64,000 nt of DNA from Oceanobacillus saliphilus (GTDB lineage Bacteria; Bacillota; Bacilli; Bacillales; Amphibacillaceae), in NCBI RefSeq assembly GCF_023522835.1, contig NZ_JALCZU010000002.1, positions 407,111-471,110 on the forward strand, in the 5' to 3' direction. The position numbers and the translations under genes are program-made. Shown one piece after another: positions 44,069 to 52,799 of the stretch (positions within the stretch are counted from its first letter, which is position 1; each line of letters starts with the position of its first letter). The notes under the pieces are model-generated. The model did not search any database. It was not told the DNA's origin and saw only the letters and a list, made by a program, of their open reading frames with translations.

Positions 44069-44530
44069 TCAAATCCCTCCCTTCCTGTCTTTACTACACC
44101 TTATGTTACTAACTCAGACAATGAATAGACAAAAGCATTTACTTCTCGTAAAATATGCTATTTCATGTCATCATAATGCACAGTGAAAAGAAGAAAAGAA
44201 AGATAGTTATTATTATATGGCACGAAAAAATACTGTTTTTGACGAAAAACACTGTAAAATGCAACATAACTTCTCGAATGAGATCTCTAAGCTGGTAATG
44301 GAAACAAGTTACCGCTATCCCGCGTCACAGCTTCTATCAAATCAAATAGTTATTATGTTACGTCACAGCTAACAAAAAATGCTAGGCTTACAAAAGCAAC
44401 AAATAGTACGAAAACCAGCCTTACTTTTTCAAGTTGGCAAGGAGATTATGAATGGCTTTTTACGTTTAACCTATTTTATTGGTGCGAAAGTTGAGTAATT
44501 AGTAATTAATTATTCTCAAAATTTTATACT
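44069..44530. other. Intergenic, nothing recognised
   Basis: About 460 bases of AT-rich DNA without ORF, RNA motif or strong hairpin. The left part should hold the promoter of the Arg-rich gene. Confidence 0.4.
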
Positions 44531-44563
44531 AAAAAACAATTCGACTTAAATAAATCGAATTGT
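44531..44563 (-). terminator. Terminator of the YolD/WYL pair
   Basis: ACAATTCGA and TCGAATTGT around a 10-base loop, followed leftward by TTTTTT. Confidence 0.82.
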
Positions 44564-44591
44564 CTTTCACTTGTGATGTTTAATTTTGTAG

Positions 44592-44918
44592 TTAATCCAT
44601 TTTAATATCCAAAATATCATTCAAATAAATTTTTGTCCGATCTTCATTATCGATTTTTAAAAATCCTTCTCTGGACTCGATATTAAATAGCTTTCCAGTA
44701 ATCTTTTTAAAATCATGTCCAGCATAATAAGTGATCTCTACTGTTACATTTTTGTGAATTGCCAGATGGAGCTTCCTATTTATATCTTCAAGCTGCTGTT
44801 CATCGAGAACAGGCTTTTCTTTATATTCCTTCTGTTTCCACATATCATTCAGAAGCTGAATATGCTCTGGCAGCATCATGGCAGTCCATTTTATACTTCC
44901 GCGGTCATTCTCATTCAC
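44592..44918 (-). CDS. YolD-like protein
   Basis: 108 residues: DRGSIKWTAMMLPEHIQLLNDMW (in part) at the N-terminus and a beta-rich C-terminal half (VEITYYAGHDFKKITGKLFNIESREG) match the YolD-like family. YolD proteins are usually encoded beside Y-family DNA polymerases (UvrX/YqjW) and are DNA-damage induced. No polymerase gene is present here. It starts 3 bases after the WYL-like gene ends, so translation is coupled. Confidence 0.8.
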   Translation of the reverse strand: MNENDRGSIKWTAMMLPEHIQLLNDMWKQKEYKEKPVLDEQQLEDINRKLHLAIHKNVTVEITYYAGHDFKKITGKLFNIESREGFLKIDNEDRTKIYLNDILDIKMD

Positions 44919-44920
44919 CC

Positions 44921-45136
44921 TTAAGCCCCTACCCTTCTTTTCACTGGTCCGAATGAGAGGATATTGTCTAACCTGAACGACCTTACTTCCTTTCTGTAAT
45001 AACAGTAGGCAAGGACAGAACCTGGAGAGATATCAATCACCCGAATAAACCGTTGTGTTACATTATTATCTCGATCCATGTAGAAAATAACGATCTTCTC
45101 TCTATTCTCTATTGAATATAAAAGCAACCTTTCCAT
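44921..45136 (-). CDS. Small WYL-like domain protein
   Basis: 71 residues, entirely a single small beta domain: KIVIFYMDRDNNVTQRFIRVIDI and VLAYCYYRKEVRSFRLDNIL, matching the core of WYL domains (ligand-binding part of DNA-damage regulators) without any HTH. GGAGGTG lies just before the ATG. It is the first gene of a two-gene unit with YolD, under a LexA-type operator. Confidence 0.75.
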   Translation of the reverse strand: MERLLLYSIENREKIVIFYMDRDNNVTQRFIRVIDISPGSVLAYCYYRKEVRSFRLDNILSFGPVKRRVGA

Positions 45137-45168
45137 GCTGCACCTCCGATTATTAGAATTAATGTTCT

Positions 45169-45180
45169 GAACGTATGTTC
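45169..45180. promoter_or_regulatory. LexA (SOS) operator
   Basis: GAACGTATGTTC fits the Gram-positive LexA/DinR core GAAC-N4-GTTC exactly. It is 33 bases upstream of the WYL-like start, in the promoter position, so the pair should be induced by DNA damage. Confidence 0.75.
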
Positions 45181-45285
45181 TTATTTTATCATAAAACAGT
45201 GCTGTGTATACAGTTAATTTTCACTAAAATATTTCTACAACTATAATAGTGTGCGTGAAAGTTCACTTTAGTTTACAAAAGCAAA

Positions 45286-45322
45286 TAAAAACAGACCTCT
45301 TGTTGTGGAGGTCTGTTTTTAT
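45286..45322. terminator. Hairpin terminator
   Basis: AAAAACAGACCTC and GAGGTCTGTTTTT are exact complements around an 8-base loop. It serves the lipoprotein gene on the minus strand. Confidence 0.88.
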
Positions 45323-45356
45323 TTATCTTATCTAGATTTATTAATTGTAGGGTAAT

Positions 45357-45614
45357 TTACAATTCGTCGTCGTCTTCTACATCTGTATCTGTGTCTGTAT
45401 CTGTGTCAAAGTCGTCAGTTTCAGTGCCATCATCCAGATTTCCATCCGTTCCAGTACCATCATCTACACCATTATTTGGGTCCTCACCTGGTGTCTCCGT
45501 TGGAGGAGTCTCAGCTGGAGGAGTATCTACTGGTTCATCAGTACCATCCCCACATGCTACAAGTACTACAGATGCAAACAACAATGTTCCTAACCACTTT
45601 AAGCTCTTAGACAT
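45357..45614 (-). CDS. Small acidic lipoprotein
   Basis: 85 residues. Signal peptide with lipobox VVLVAC; the mature part is disordered, Asp/Thr/Pro/Gly-rich, and ends in a (DT)n-DVEDDDEL stretch. There is no fold. It may bind cations or space the envelope; function unknown. ATG 45614 was chosen over 45623 for better spacing from GAAAGG. Confidence 0.7.
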   Translation of the reverse strand: MSKSLKWLGTLLFASVVLVACGDGTDEPVDTPPAETPPTETPGEDPNNGVDDGTGTDGNLDDGTETDDFDTDTDTDTDVEDDDEL

Positions 45615-45771
45615 TTGATTCATCCTTTCATTTTAGGGTTACATAAGCTCTATTACCTTTTTAAGCAAGAATAAAACATAAAATTTTAAAATTTTGATTT
45701 TCACTTAACTTCGAACAGCGCCATGACTGCATTCTTCGCATATAATAATTTAAAAAGATTTCCAAAGCAAA

Positions 45772-45855
45772 GAAAAACTCGGCAGTCACCGAGCCTTTCG
45801 GTGACTGCCGAGTTGGACTTATACAGATAGGAAAGCTTTATATTTTCCTATCTGT
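45772..45855 (+). repeat. Two-hairpin dispersed element, copy D
   Basis: First hairpin extended to 12 bp: CGGCAGTCACCG and CGGTGACTGCCG around AGCCTTT. Both sides differ from other copies in a way that keeps pairing (ACTGCCGAG in place of ACAGCCTTAG). Second hairpin ACAGATAGGAAA and TTTCCTATCTGT, with an end pair A-T instead of G-C. Confidence 0.85.
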
Positions 45856-45905
45856 CAAAAAATGGAGGGTTAAATGAATATAGCCTTGTTTTAAATTAGC
45901 TTATT

Positions 45906-47696
45906 CTACTCATTACTGCCGATAATAAGTTTTGGTGCATATGGAACAGTTTCTCCCCCGTAAAACTCGATGATGTTCGAATTAAACGACGCTGTAGTTT
46001 CTGCTTTTAAACGGAATTGTGTTATACCGTTCCGATTTATGTGGGATAAGCTGTTATCTGGAATCTCTACGTCTATATAGTCACCTCCAGATGGAATAAA
46101 ACTGATTATATTGGATTTAGTAGCTGGATCTGAATAATCAACTTGTTCAATCATAGAGCTATTTCCAAATACACCTTGTTTAATATCTATTTTAATTGAC
46201 GAAATTGTTCCTTGAATCGACTTCGTATATAAACGAAGCTTTGCAGATTGAATAGGTTCAGATAGTGTACTCGTATCGAAGGATAAAATGCCACGGTACG
46301 TATCGGTGTTATACATCCCCTTATCTCCAGCCTTAATAACTGCATTACTCATCCCATCTGCCATAAAACGACCAGCAAAGCCATCTTCATTGCCATTAGA
46401 AGCAAGAATTATTTCTTCCTCCGGAGTGCCGGTTTGGATGAAATATACTTCTTGTCGGATCGATTCCATATTTCCTTCACTATCTTGACTAAAGAATTTT
46501 AGTGTTCTATTTTCAGCTATATTTATTGGGCCATTATAAACAAAAGAGTTAACGGTTGGGTCTCCTCCATCTGTTGTATAGTAGATTGTTGCAGGCTTAT
46601 CGGTAATAAGCTCAACATCAACAGCATCATAGTACGTTCCACCACTCGGATTCGCCGTTGTTACAGGAGCTTCTGGATCTGGATCTGGTTCTGGATCTGG
46701 ATCTTCTTCTTCATTTGACACGGATTGGAAAAATTCCCACATCATCAAACTAGCATCCGGACCGCTCGGATCTGTATAGCTCCCTTGTGAACTGCCCCCA
46801 GACCATGCATGGCCCATGTTTTGGACAAATACCTTTTTCATCCATACGTGACCATCTTGACTGGCATAATCACTTACGGTATAACTTTTCCCAGATGGGA
46901 CTTGGAGATTTTCTGTATAATCGGGCTGATCGTCAATCCAGCCATCCTCAGACCCAGTTGCAGCCAGATCATTTGTCACTGCCCACTGGGAAATAACCTG
47001 GTTTCCATTAATACTGTTTACCGTATAATCAGAAGTTCCATGAAAAACGATGACAGGAAGAACTTCAGCACGATTCCCCATTGCCTGGTATGCTAACCTC
47101 CCCTGCTGAACCGGATTTGGCCCACCGCTGGACATGGCTGTGTATGCTCCCATAACGCTTGTTGCAGCTTTATATTCCAAGCCTGATCCAACACCAACAC
47201 CTTTAAAAATATCTGGGTAAGTTGCACCCATAATTACACTCATTGCTCCACCAGCAGAAAGTCCTGCAACAAAAACTTGATCATCAACAATTGCATAGTT
47301 TGATTTCACAGACTGAACCATACCAGCAATTACACTTGGTTCACCACTTCCTCGCGATTGATGGCTCGTTTCAAACCAATTCCAACATTTGCTGGAATTT
47401 GCACTGGAACTTTGCTCTGGGTAGAGAACAAGAAATCCTTTCTCTTCTGCAAGCGCATTCATTTTTGTGCCTGTAGCAAATTGAGTAGCATCTTGCGTAC
47501 AACCGTGAAGCATAACGTATAAAGGATAGGTTTGACTTTGTTCATATTGACTCGGAATATATAGATTATAGGTCTTCCCGCCATAAGATCCAGAAATAAC
47601 TTCCCCTGCAGCATTCGTGGTAGCAGGCCAAACAATCAAAGAACCTGCTAACAATAGACATAACCCCATAAGCCAAACCCTTTTTGCTTTTAACAA
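45906..47696 (-). CDS. Secreted esterase of the PHB depolymerase/feruloyl esterase family with C-terminal accessory domains
   Basis: 596 residues. Signal peptide (about 1-30), then an esterase domain (about 32-330): MLHGCTQDATQFATGT oxyanion region, the nucleophile in FVAGLSAGGAMS (about Ser147) and GHAWSGGS near its end. After a (DPEP)n linker comes a chitobiase/hexosaminidase C-like beta domain (TIYYTTDGGDPT, about 355-425), then a ~150-residue carbohydrate-binding-like beta domain (KLRLYTKSIQGTISS). It probably degrades a polyester or an ester-linked plant polymer outside the cell. TTG start after AAGGGG. Confidence 0.85.
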   Translation of the reverse strand: MLKAKRVWLMGLCLLLAGSLIVWPATTNAAGEVISGSYGGKTYNLYIPSQYEQSQTYPLYVMLHGCTQDATQFATGTKMNALAEEKGFLVLYPEQSSSANSSKCWNWFETSHQSRGSGEPSVIAGMVQSVKSNYAIVDDQVFVAGLSAGGAMSVIMGATYPDIFKGVGVGSGLEYKAATSVMGAYTAMSSGGPNPVQQGRLAYQAMGNRAEVLPVIVFHGTSDYTVNSINGNQVISQWAVTNDLAATGSEDGWIDDQPDYTENLQVPSGKSYTVSDYASQDGHVWMKKVFVQNMGHAWSGGSSQGSYTDPSGPDASLMMWEFFQSVSNEEEDPDPEPDPDPEAPVTTANPSGGTYYDAVDVELITDKPATIYYTTDGGDPTVNSFVYNGPINIAENRTLKFFSQDSEGNMESIRQEVYFIQTGTPEEEIILASNGNEDGFAGRFMADGMSNAVIKAGDKGMYNTDTYRGILSFDTSTLSEPIQSAKLRLYTKSIQGTISSIKIDIKQGVFGNSSMIEQVDYSDPATKSNIISFIPSGGDYIDVEIPDNSLSHINRNGITQFRLKAETTASFNSNIIEFYGGETVPYAPKLIIGSNE

Positions 47697-47912
47697 AAAA
47701 ACAACCCCTTCCCATTAATATTTAAATGGTAAGAGATTGCAGTTACAGATGGGTTACACTAGAAATCACGAAAATTATTAAAAACATCTCCCAAAATAAA
47801 GGAAATTCTCTATATTTTTATAATTATTGACTCAACTTTTGTACGAATAAAATATATTCAACCATCGATTCTACTAAGGTTTATTTATCAATTTAACTAT
47901 GCGTAAGTAGAA

Positions 47913-48536
47913 TTATGGACTAGAATCAACCTGCTTTTGTCTCCGTATCATTCCTACTATTAAATATACAACCGGAGTGAGTACAATGACAGCCATGAAT
48001 TTAAATAAATATTGCGTTACAACCAGGTTTCCCAACGCAGCGAGAGGCATCGTCCCAAAGAAAGCAATGGTAATAAATAACGTGGTGTCCACCAGTTGAC
48101 TGAGCATGGTCGAAGCATTATTTCGCAGCCATAACTTTTTCTCACCATGTTTCACCTTCAATTTATTGAACACCGTAACATCCAGGTGCTGACTTATCGT
48201 ATATGATATTAGACTGGCAACAATTACTTGAAAACTGCCTCCTAAAATAGTCTCGAATTCCACTTGATTTTCAAAGAAAGGAGCTGCCGGCAGATTTATC
48301 GTAATGGCAATAAATATAAGTGCCATTACCTGTGTGATCAAGCCCGCCTGTACGGTCCTTCTTGCTTCTTTCTTCCCGTAGACTTCCACAATGATATCTG
48401 TTATCGGATACGTAAAAATATAAATGATGACGGCGGCTGGCAGTACTGCAAAATCTCCAATACCAAAAAGCTTCACAGCCACAATATTGGATAGAATTAA
48501 TAGTCCAACGAATATTCCATTTAAATATAAAATCAT
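47913..48536 (-). CDS. Queuosine precursor transporter (YhhQ/VUT family)
   Basis: 207 residues with six membrane segments. Family marks: KLFGIGDFAVLPAAVIIYIFTYPITDIIVEVYGKKEARR (in part) and VASLISYTISQHLDVTVFNKLK. It imports the queuosine precursors preQ0/preQ1. It lies 15 bases behind queF, and both are downstream of a preQ1-I riboswitch, which fits exactly. Confidence 0.9.
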   Translation of the reverse strand: MILYLNGIFVGLLILSNIVAVKLFGIGDFAVLPAAVIIYIFTYPITDIIVEVYGKKEARRTVQAGLITQVMALIFIAITINLPAAPFFENQVEFETILGGSFQVIVASLISYTISQHLDVTVFNKLKVKHGEKKLWLRNNASTMLSQLVDTTLFITIAFFGTMPLAALGNLVVTQYLFKFMAVIVLTPVVYLIVGMIRRQKQVDSSP

Positions 48537-48551
48537 CTCACCAGGCCCCCT

Positions 48552-49052
48552 TTACCGATTATCAATTTTTTCCGGATAGAGGTCATGGTTAATTAAACGA
48601 TGATTTGCCATCTCCTCATATTTGGTTCCTGGTTTTCCATAGTTACACCACGGGTCAATGGAAATCCCACCACGAGGTGTGAATTTTCCCCATACCTCGA
48701 TATATTTAGGATCAAGTAGCGCGATCAAATCGTTCATAATGATATTCACGCAATCCTCATGAAAATCCCCATGATTTCGAAAACTGAATAAGTATAGTTT
48801 CAATGATTTAGATTCCACGATCTTCTTATTCGGAATATAGGAGATATACATGGTCGCAAAATCAGGCTGCTTCGTTATTGGACAAAGACTGGTAAACTCC
48901 GGACAATTGAATTTGACGAAATAATCACGGTCTGAATGCAAATTGTCGACTGCCTCCAAAACTTGTGGTGCATAATCAAATGAATAGTTCACTTCCTGAT
49001 TTCCGAGTAGTGTTAAATCCTTCAATCCTTGTTTATGATTACGGCCAGACAT
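48552..49052 (-). CDS. queF: NADPH-dependent 7-cyano-7-deazaguanine reductase (preQ0 reductase)
   Basis: 166 residues, the short unimodular type. Catalytic Cys57 and Asp64 in [12 protein letters not shown], and the NADPH-site [21 protein letters not shown] (in part). It reduces the nitrile of preQ0 to the amine of preQ1 for tRNA queuosine. AAGGGGG precedes the ATG. First gene of the queF-yhhQ unit under preQ1-I control; queCDE are not in the window. Confidence 0.95.
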   Translation of the reverse strand: MSGRNHKQGLKDLTLLGNQEVNYSFDYAPQVLEAVDNLHSDRDYFVKFNCPEFTSLCPITKQPDFATMYISYIPNKKIVESKSLKLYLFSFRNHGDFHEDCVNIIMNDLIALLDPKYIEVWGKFTPRGGISIDPWCNYGKPGTKYEEMANHRLINHDLYPEKIDNR

Positions 49053-49129
49053 TAAAAATCCCCCTTATAAAATGTGTACCCACAATTTAGCAGGAGAGCA
49101 GCATCAGCCATCTATGTAAACAAACGGAT

Positions 49130-49165
49130 AAAAATTAAAAAGCCACATCCGAATATGGACATGGC
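49130..49165 (-). terminator. Terminator of the preQ1 riboswitch
   Basis: Read leftward GCCATGTCC and GGATGTGGC pair with two wobble pairs around ATATTC, followed by TTTTTAATTTTT. It is 16 bases after the aptamer. Confidence 0.8.
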
Positions 49166-49180
49166 GCAATCGTCAAGTAT

Positions 49181-49219
49181 CCATAGTTTTTTATAGAGGG
49201 TATCAGCTATGAACCTCTC
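49181..49219 (-). promoter_or_regulatory. PreQ1-I riboswitch
   Basis: Read leftward: GAGAGGTTCATAGCTGATA, then CCCTCTATAAAAAACTATGG. This gives the GAGGTT/CCCTCT stem and the A-rich 3' tail that forms the H-type pseudoknot of class I preQ1 aptamers, which are the smallest known. It is placed before a terminator and queF-yhhQ. Confidence 0.92.
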
Positions 49220-49353
49220 CCGTTATTGCACGGGTATTCTCTTCTTGAATATCATAAAGGACATTCAGCAATTGGTCAAATTATTGTTTGAGCATTTTAA
49301 GTTAACATGTGCAAGCATCGTATCGTCTGATAGTTCCATAGTTATTTATTATT

Positions 49354-49794
49354 CTAAAGAAAAATATCTAAACCTAAGATTGTAGCTATTCCAAAAATCA
49401 ATGTCCACACGCCGATGCTTATGGTCATCCACAGTGTGACCCACTTTTTCTCCGAGCCAAGGGACATTCCAATAAATGCGGCGATATGTGTTCCGGTTAA
49501 TATTGGACCTAACATAGCAAGGCCTGGCAAACCATATTTATCCCAAATTTTTCTACCACGATTGGAACGTTTCGAAGGTTCCTTCCCTTTTTTCAGTTGA
49601 CGCTTCTCGTACCACGTTCTCACTTTCTCAAATCCTATGATAACAGGAAGGACTGTCAGTAAATTTCCAACAAAGGCCAGTATCATGACCCAGAATGAAG
49701 ACAACCCTCTTATTATTCCCACTGGGATAACGAGTGCAATTTCCAGCCAAGGGATAGCTGCTCCTATAAATATCAATATATATTCGTAAAGCAT
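49354..49794 (-). CDS. Small multi-drug export protein (COG2426)
   Basis: 146 residues from the chosen ATG, with four or five hydrophobic segments and a basic loop (KRQLKKGKEPSKRSNRGRK). GAAIPWLEIALVIPVGIIRGLS and YGLPGLAMLGPILTGTHIAAFIGM are typical of the family. It has been named from partial homology; its real substrate is uncertain. GAAGGAGG is 5 bases before ATG 49794; the longer frame would start inside the ribosome site. Confidence 0.8.
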   Translation of the reverse strand: MLYEYILIFIGAAIPWLEIALVIPVGIIRGLSSFWVMILAFVGNLLTVLPVIIGFEKVRTWYEKRQLKKGKEPSKRSNRGRKIWDKYGLPGLAMLGPILTGTHIAAFIGMSLGSEKKWVTLWMTISIGVWTLIFGIATILGLDIFL

Positions 49795-49921
49795 CATATC
49801 CTCCTTCACAAACCAAAGTCTACCTCTCTATATACAATTACTCATAAAATCTTATCATCTAGTAAAAAGAATGGAAAGCAGGAAGTCGTTTTTCAAAATT
49901 TCCGCGCCATTCATCTACCCC

Positions 49922-49958
49922 AAAAAGCGCCAGCTTCCGAGTATTGGAGTGCTGACGC
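49922..49958 (-). terminator. Terminator of serCA
   Basis: Read leftward GCGTCAGC and GCTGGCGC pair (one G-T) around 14 bases, followed by TTTTTG, about 35 bases past the serA stop. Confidence 0.7.
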
Positions 49959-49993
49959 CTTGGTTTATTAAACGAGAAAAGGAACCTCGCCGC

Positions 49994-51193
49994 TTATATT
50001 ACACGAACTGTTACGATACCCGTGATTTTTTTAATTTCTTCCTCTAATTCAGAAATAACATTATCATTTAGATTATTATCAATATCCACCATCGTATACG
50101 CAAATTCTCCACGACTTCTGTTAATCATATCAGCAATGTTGAGATTATTGTTGGAAATTGCAGAACTAATCTGACCAACCATGTTTGGAATGTTGTGATG
50201 GAAAGCAGTTATACGGCGTTTCCCTGTATATGGAATAGAAGCATTAGGGAAATTCACTGAGTTTTTAATGTTTCCAGTTTCAAGATAGTCTTTCACCTGA
50301 CGAGTAGCCATAATTGCACAGTTCTCTTCAGATTCACTTGTGGAAGCACCAAGATGTGGGACCGGAACAGCGTTTTTCATATTTAGTATATTTTCGTTAG
50401 GGAAATCTGTAATATATTTTCCTACAATGCCCCTTTCAAGCGCTTCTGCCATGTCCGTTTCATTTACAAGTCCACCTCTGGAGAAGTTTAAAATGTGTAC
50501 TCCAGGCTTCATCATGCTGAATGCTTTCTCATTGAACATTCCAACTGTATCGTCCGTTAAAGGAACATGGACAGTAATGTAATCAGACTCAGTAAACAAT
50601 TCTTCCAATGTCATTGCCCGCTGCACGTTTCGGGAAAGCTCCCAAGCTGTATTAATTGAAATGAATGGATCATAGCCTATAACATCCATATCGAGATTCA
50701 GTGCATCATTTGCTACAAGTGCACCAATTGCTCCCAGTCCGATAACACCTAATTTTTTGCCTTTTATTTCTTTACCGACAAACTGTTTCTTTCCAGCTTC
50801 TACTAGACTTGGCACTTGCTCTCCTTTTCCTTGTAACGTCTTTGTCCAACTAACTCCGGCAAATAAATTACGAGAGGATGCCATTAAAGCCGTTAACACA
50901 ATTTCTTTAACAGCATTTGCATTGGCGCCAGGTGTGTTAAAAACTACAATCCCCTGTTCCGTACACTTATCAACCGGAATATTATTAACACCTGCTCCAG
51001 CTCGTGCAATTGCCTTTAAGTTAGTGTCAAACTCTATTGCATGCATGTTAAAACTGCGAACAACAATCGCATCCGGGCTTTCACTTTCATCATCAATATT
51101 ATAATTTTCATTCTTAAAAACGTTTAAGCCACTCTCTGCAATATTGTTTAATGTTTTTATCGTTTTGACCTTATCCAATGTTAGAGTGTTCAT
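49994..51193 (-). CDS. serA: D-3-phosphoglycerate dehydrogenase, short form with C-terminal ACT domain
   Basis: 399 residues, of the short type lacking the ASB domain found in B. subtilis SerA (~525 aa). NAD-binding GVIGLGAIGALVANDA, catalytic Arg/Glu/His in NFSRGGLVNE and PHLGASTSESEENCA, and an ACT domain at about 325-399 (NIPNMVGQISSAISNNNLNIADM) for serine feedback. It oxidises 3-phosphoglycerate in the first serine step. It lies 15 bases behind serC on the same transcript, downstream of the tandem riboswitches. Confidence 0.95.
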   Translation of the reverse strand: MNTLTLDKVKTIKTLNNIAESGLNVFKNENYNIDDESESPDAIVVRSFNMHAIEFDTNLKAIARAGAGVNNIPVDKCTEQGIVVFNTPGANANAVKEIVLTALMASSRNLFAGVSWTKTLQGKGEQVPSLVEAGKKQFVGKEIKGKKLGVIGLGAIGALVANDALNLDMDVIGYDPFISINTAWELSRNVQRAMTLEELFTESDYITVHVPLTDDTVGMFNEKAFSMMKPGVHILNFSRGGLVNETDMAEALERGIVGKYITDFPNENILNMKNAVPVPHLGASTSESEENCAIMATRQVKDYLETGNIKNSVNFPNASIPYTGKRRITAFHHNIPNMVGQISSAISNNNLNIADMINRSRGEFAYTMVDIDNNLNDNVISELEEEIKKITGIVTVRVI

Positions 51194-51208
51194 TTCTTCT
51201 CCTCTTTT

Positions 51209-52291
51209 CTAGTTATGTTTATTCTCAAAATCTCTCATGAATGTAACCAAAGCTTCGACACCTTCAACTGGCATTGCATTATAAATGCTGGCACGCATGC
51301 CTCCCACCGAACGATGACCTTTCAATGTCTCAAGTCCTTTCGCTTTTGCTTCCTTCACAAAAGCAGCATTCAGTTCATCTGAATCGGAAACAAATGGGAT
51401 ATTCATTAATGAACGACTATCTTTCCGCACAGGTGATCTGAACATGTGCGATTCTTCCAACGCATCGTACAAGATTTGAGCCTTTTTACGATTTATACTT
51501 TCCATTTCCTTTAGTCCACCAATTTCTTTCAGCCATTCAAATACAAGCTTTGCCACATAAACCCCATATGTAGGAGGCGTGTTATACAATGAACCACTTT
51601 CACTGTGTGTCTTGTAATCTAGCATCGTCGGACAAGTATCCAGTGCACGTCCGATTAAATCTTCGCGAATAATAACAACAGTCAGACCAGCAGGGCCAAT
51701 ATTTTTCTGTGCACCTGCATAAATCAGGCCAAACTTCGAAACATCGATTTGTTCAGATAAAATATTGGATGACATATCTGCAACGAGCGGTACATCACCA
51801 GTATCCGGAATCTCATTATAAGTAGTTCCTTCGATTGTGTTATTCGTTGTTATATGCACATAATCCGCATCCGGATCAATCATACTTTTATCAATAGCAG
51901 GTATATACGTAAAGTTATCATCCTCTGAGGAAGCGATGACGCGAATTTCACCAAATTTCTTCGCTTCTTTGATTGCTTTCTTTGACCACGATCCAGTATT
52001 TACATAGTCTGCTTTTCCACTATTGCCAAGCAGGTTCATCGGTACCATCGCAAATTGCTGGGAAGCCCCGCCCTGAATAAAAAGCACGTTGTAATTGTCC
52101 GGGATAGCCATCAATTCTCGCAGCAGCTGTTCGGCTTCGGTAATAATCTCTGTAAATAAATTAGATCGGTGACTTAACTCCATAACAGACATTCCTGAAT
52201 TTCTATAATTAACTAATTCTTCCTGAGCTTTTTCCAATACTTGCAGTGGGAGCATCGATGGACCCGCTGAGAAATTAAATACTCTGTTCAT
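51209..52291 (-). CDS. serC: Phosphoserine aminotransferase
   Basis: 360 residues, full length. Class V PLP fold: [21 protein letters not shown] start, [37 protein letters not shown] with the PLP lysine, and [17 protein letters not shown] at the end. It makes phosphoserine from phosphohydroxypyruvate and glutamate. First gene of serCA. Its 5' leader of about 450 bases carries a ZTP riboswitch, a glycine riboswitch, two terminators and a two-hairpin repeat. Confidence 0.96.
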   Translation of the reverse strand: MNRVFNFSAGPSMLPLQVLEKAQEELVNYRNSGMSVMELSHRSNLFTEIITEAEQLLRELMAIPDNYNVLFIQGGASQQFAMVPMNLLGNSGKADYVNTGSWSKKAIKEAKKFGEIRVIASSEDDNFTYIPAIDKSMIDPDADYVHITTNNTIEGTTYNEIPDTGDVPLVADMSSNILSEQIDVSKFGLIYAGAQKNIGPAGLTVVIIREDLIGRALDTCPTMLDYKTHSESGSLYNTPPTYGVYVAKLVFEWLKEIGGLKEMESINRKKAQILYDALEESHMFRSPVRKDSRSLMNIPFVSDSDELNAAFVKEAKAKGLETLKGHRSVGGMRASIYNAMPVEGVEALVTFMRDFENKHN

Positions 52292-52342
52292 TTAATCACC
52301 ACATCCTCATTCAAATTTATCTATCTAACATGAAAGAAATAG

Positions 52343-52430
52343 TAGAAAACTTGGTAGTCACCATGCCTTTCGGTGACAGCCTTAGTTGCACTTATGTAGT
52401 TAAGAAAGTTTTTATACTTTTTTAACTACT
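52343..52430 (+). repeat. Two-hairpin dispersed element, copy E, inside the serC leader
   Basis: First hairpin GTCACC-ATGCCTTTC-GGTGAC is perfect. The second has arms GTAGTTAAGAAAG and CTTTTTTAACTAC: several positions differ from copy A (GCAGATAGGAAAG) yet the other arm changes to match, with one G-T pair. It lies antisense to serC, between the terminator and the start codon. Confidence 0.85.
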
Positions 52431-52456
52431 AAAAAAGAGACTGGTAGCCCAATCTC
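52431..52456 (-). terminator. Terminator of the glycine riboswitch
   Basis: Read leftward GAGATTGG and CCAGTCTC pair (one G-T) around GCTA and are followed by TTTTTT. An AT-rich hairpin (ATAACAAAT/ATTTGTTAT, 52469-52490) stands between it and the aptamer and may be part of the switching region. Confidence 0.8.
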
Positions 52457-52490
52457 ATTAAACGTAAAATAACAAATAATCATTTGTTAT

Positions 52491-52557
52491 CTTCTGTCCT
52501 TTTGCCTGAGATTTTGAACCCTTCGGCGTTGCAATATTACTGCATCCTCTCCAGAAG
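52491..52557 (-). promoter_or_regulatory. Glycine riboswitch, single aptamer
   Basis: Read leftward: CTTCTGGAGAGG, then GCCGAAGGG, and TCTCAGGCAAAAGGACAGAAG. These are the conserved GGAGAG, CCGAAGG and CUCAGGCAAAAGGACAGAG blocks of gcv aptamers, closed by CTTCT/AGAAG. Only one aptamer is present instead of the common pair. It is followed by a terminator and serC. Confidence 0.9.
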
Positions 52558-52645
52558 CTGCTCCTGTTATAGTGTGACCCACAACAATCATAGCCTTCTA
52601 ACTATTTAATTTTGCTGACATGACTACTTATCTATCGCCTTCTAA

Positions 52646-52680
52646 GCATAAAGAGGCAAGGGGATAATTCCCCTTACCTC
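52646..52680 (-). terminator. Terminator of the ZTP riboswitch
   Basis: Read leftward GAGGTAAGGGG and CCCCTTGCCTC pair over 11 bases with one G-T around AATTAT, followed by TTTATGCTT. The 5' arm begins right after the aptamer's CGCCTGGGCA, as in other ZTP switches. The T-run is short. Confidence 0.72.
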
Positions 52681-52749
52681 TGCCCAGGCGATCGACTTTT
52701 CGATACATGTGCTCCCCCGCGGTTATCCGCGTTTCGCCAGTTACACATG
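52681..52749 (-). promoter_or_regulatory. ZTP/Z riboswitch (pfl motif)
   Basis: Read leftward: CATGTGTAACTGGCG, an inner CGCGG-ATAA-CCGCG hairpin, GGGGAGCACATG closing the first stem (CATGTG/CACATG), then a hairpin and TCGCCTGGGCA. ACTGGCG, CGGGGGAGC and CGCCTGGGCA are the conserved parts of pfl RNAs, and GGCG can pair with CGCC as the known pseudoknot. ZTP signals shortage of 10-formyl-tetrahydrofolate and normally turns genes on. Confidence 0.9.
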
Positions 52750-52767
52750 ACCTTTAAATTTGATAAT

Positions 52768-52796
52768 ATAGTAACAAATTTACCGACAAATTACAA
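52768..52796 (-). promoter_or_regulatory. Sigma-A promoter of the riboswitch-serCA transcript
   Basis: Read leftward TTGTAA (52796-52791) and TACTAT (52773-52768) are exactly 17 bases apart; transcription would start about 10 bases before the ZTP aptamer. Confidence 0.65.
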
Positions 52797-52799
52797 GCA

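Noticed and set aside
52437-52749. T-box leader for serine before serC
   Set aside because: No specifier loop or T-box GGGTGGNACCGCG-type block; the ZTP and glycine motifs account for the conserved parts.
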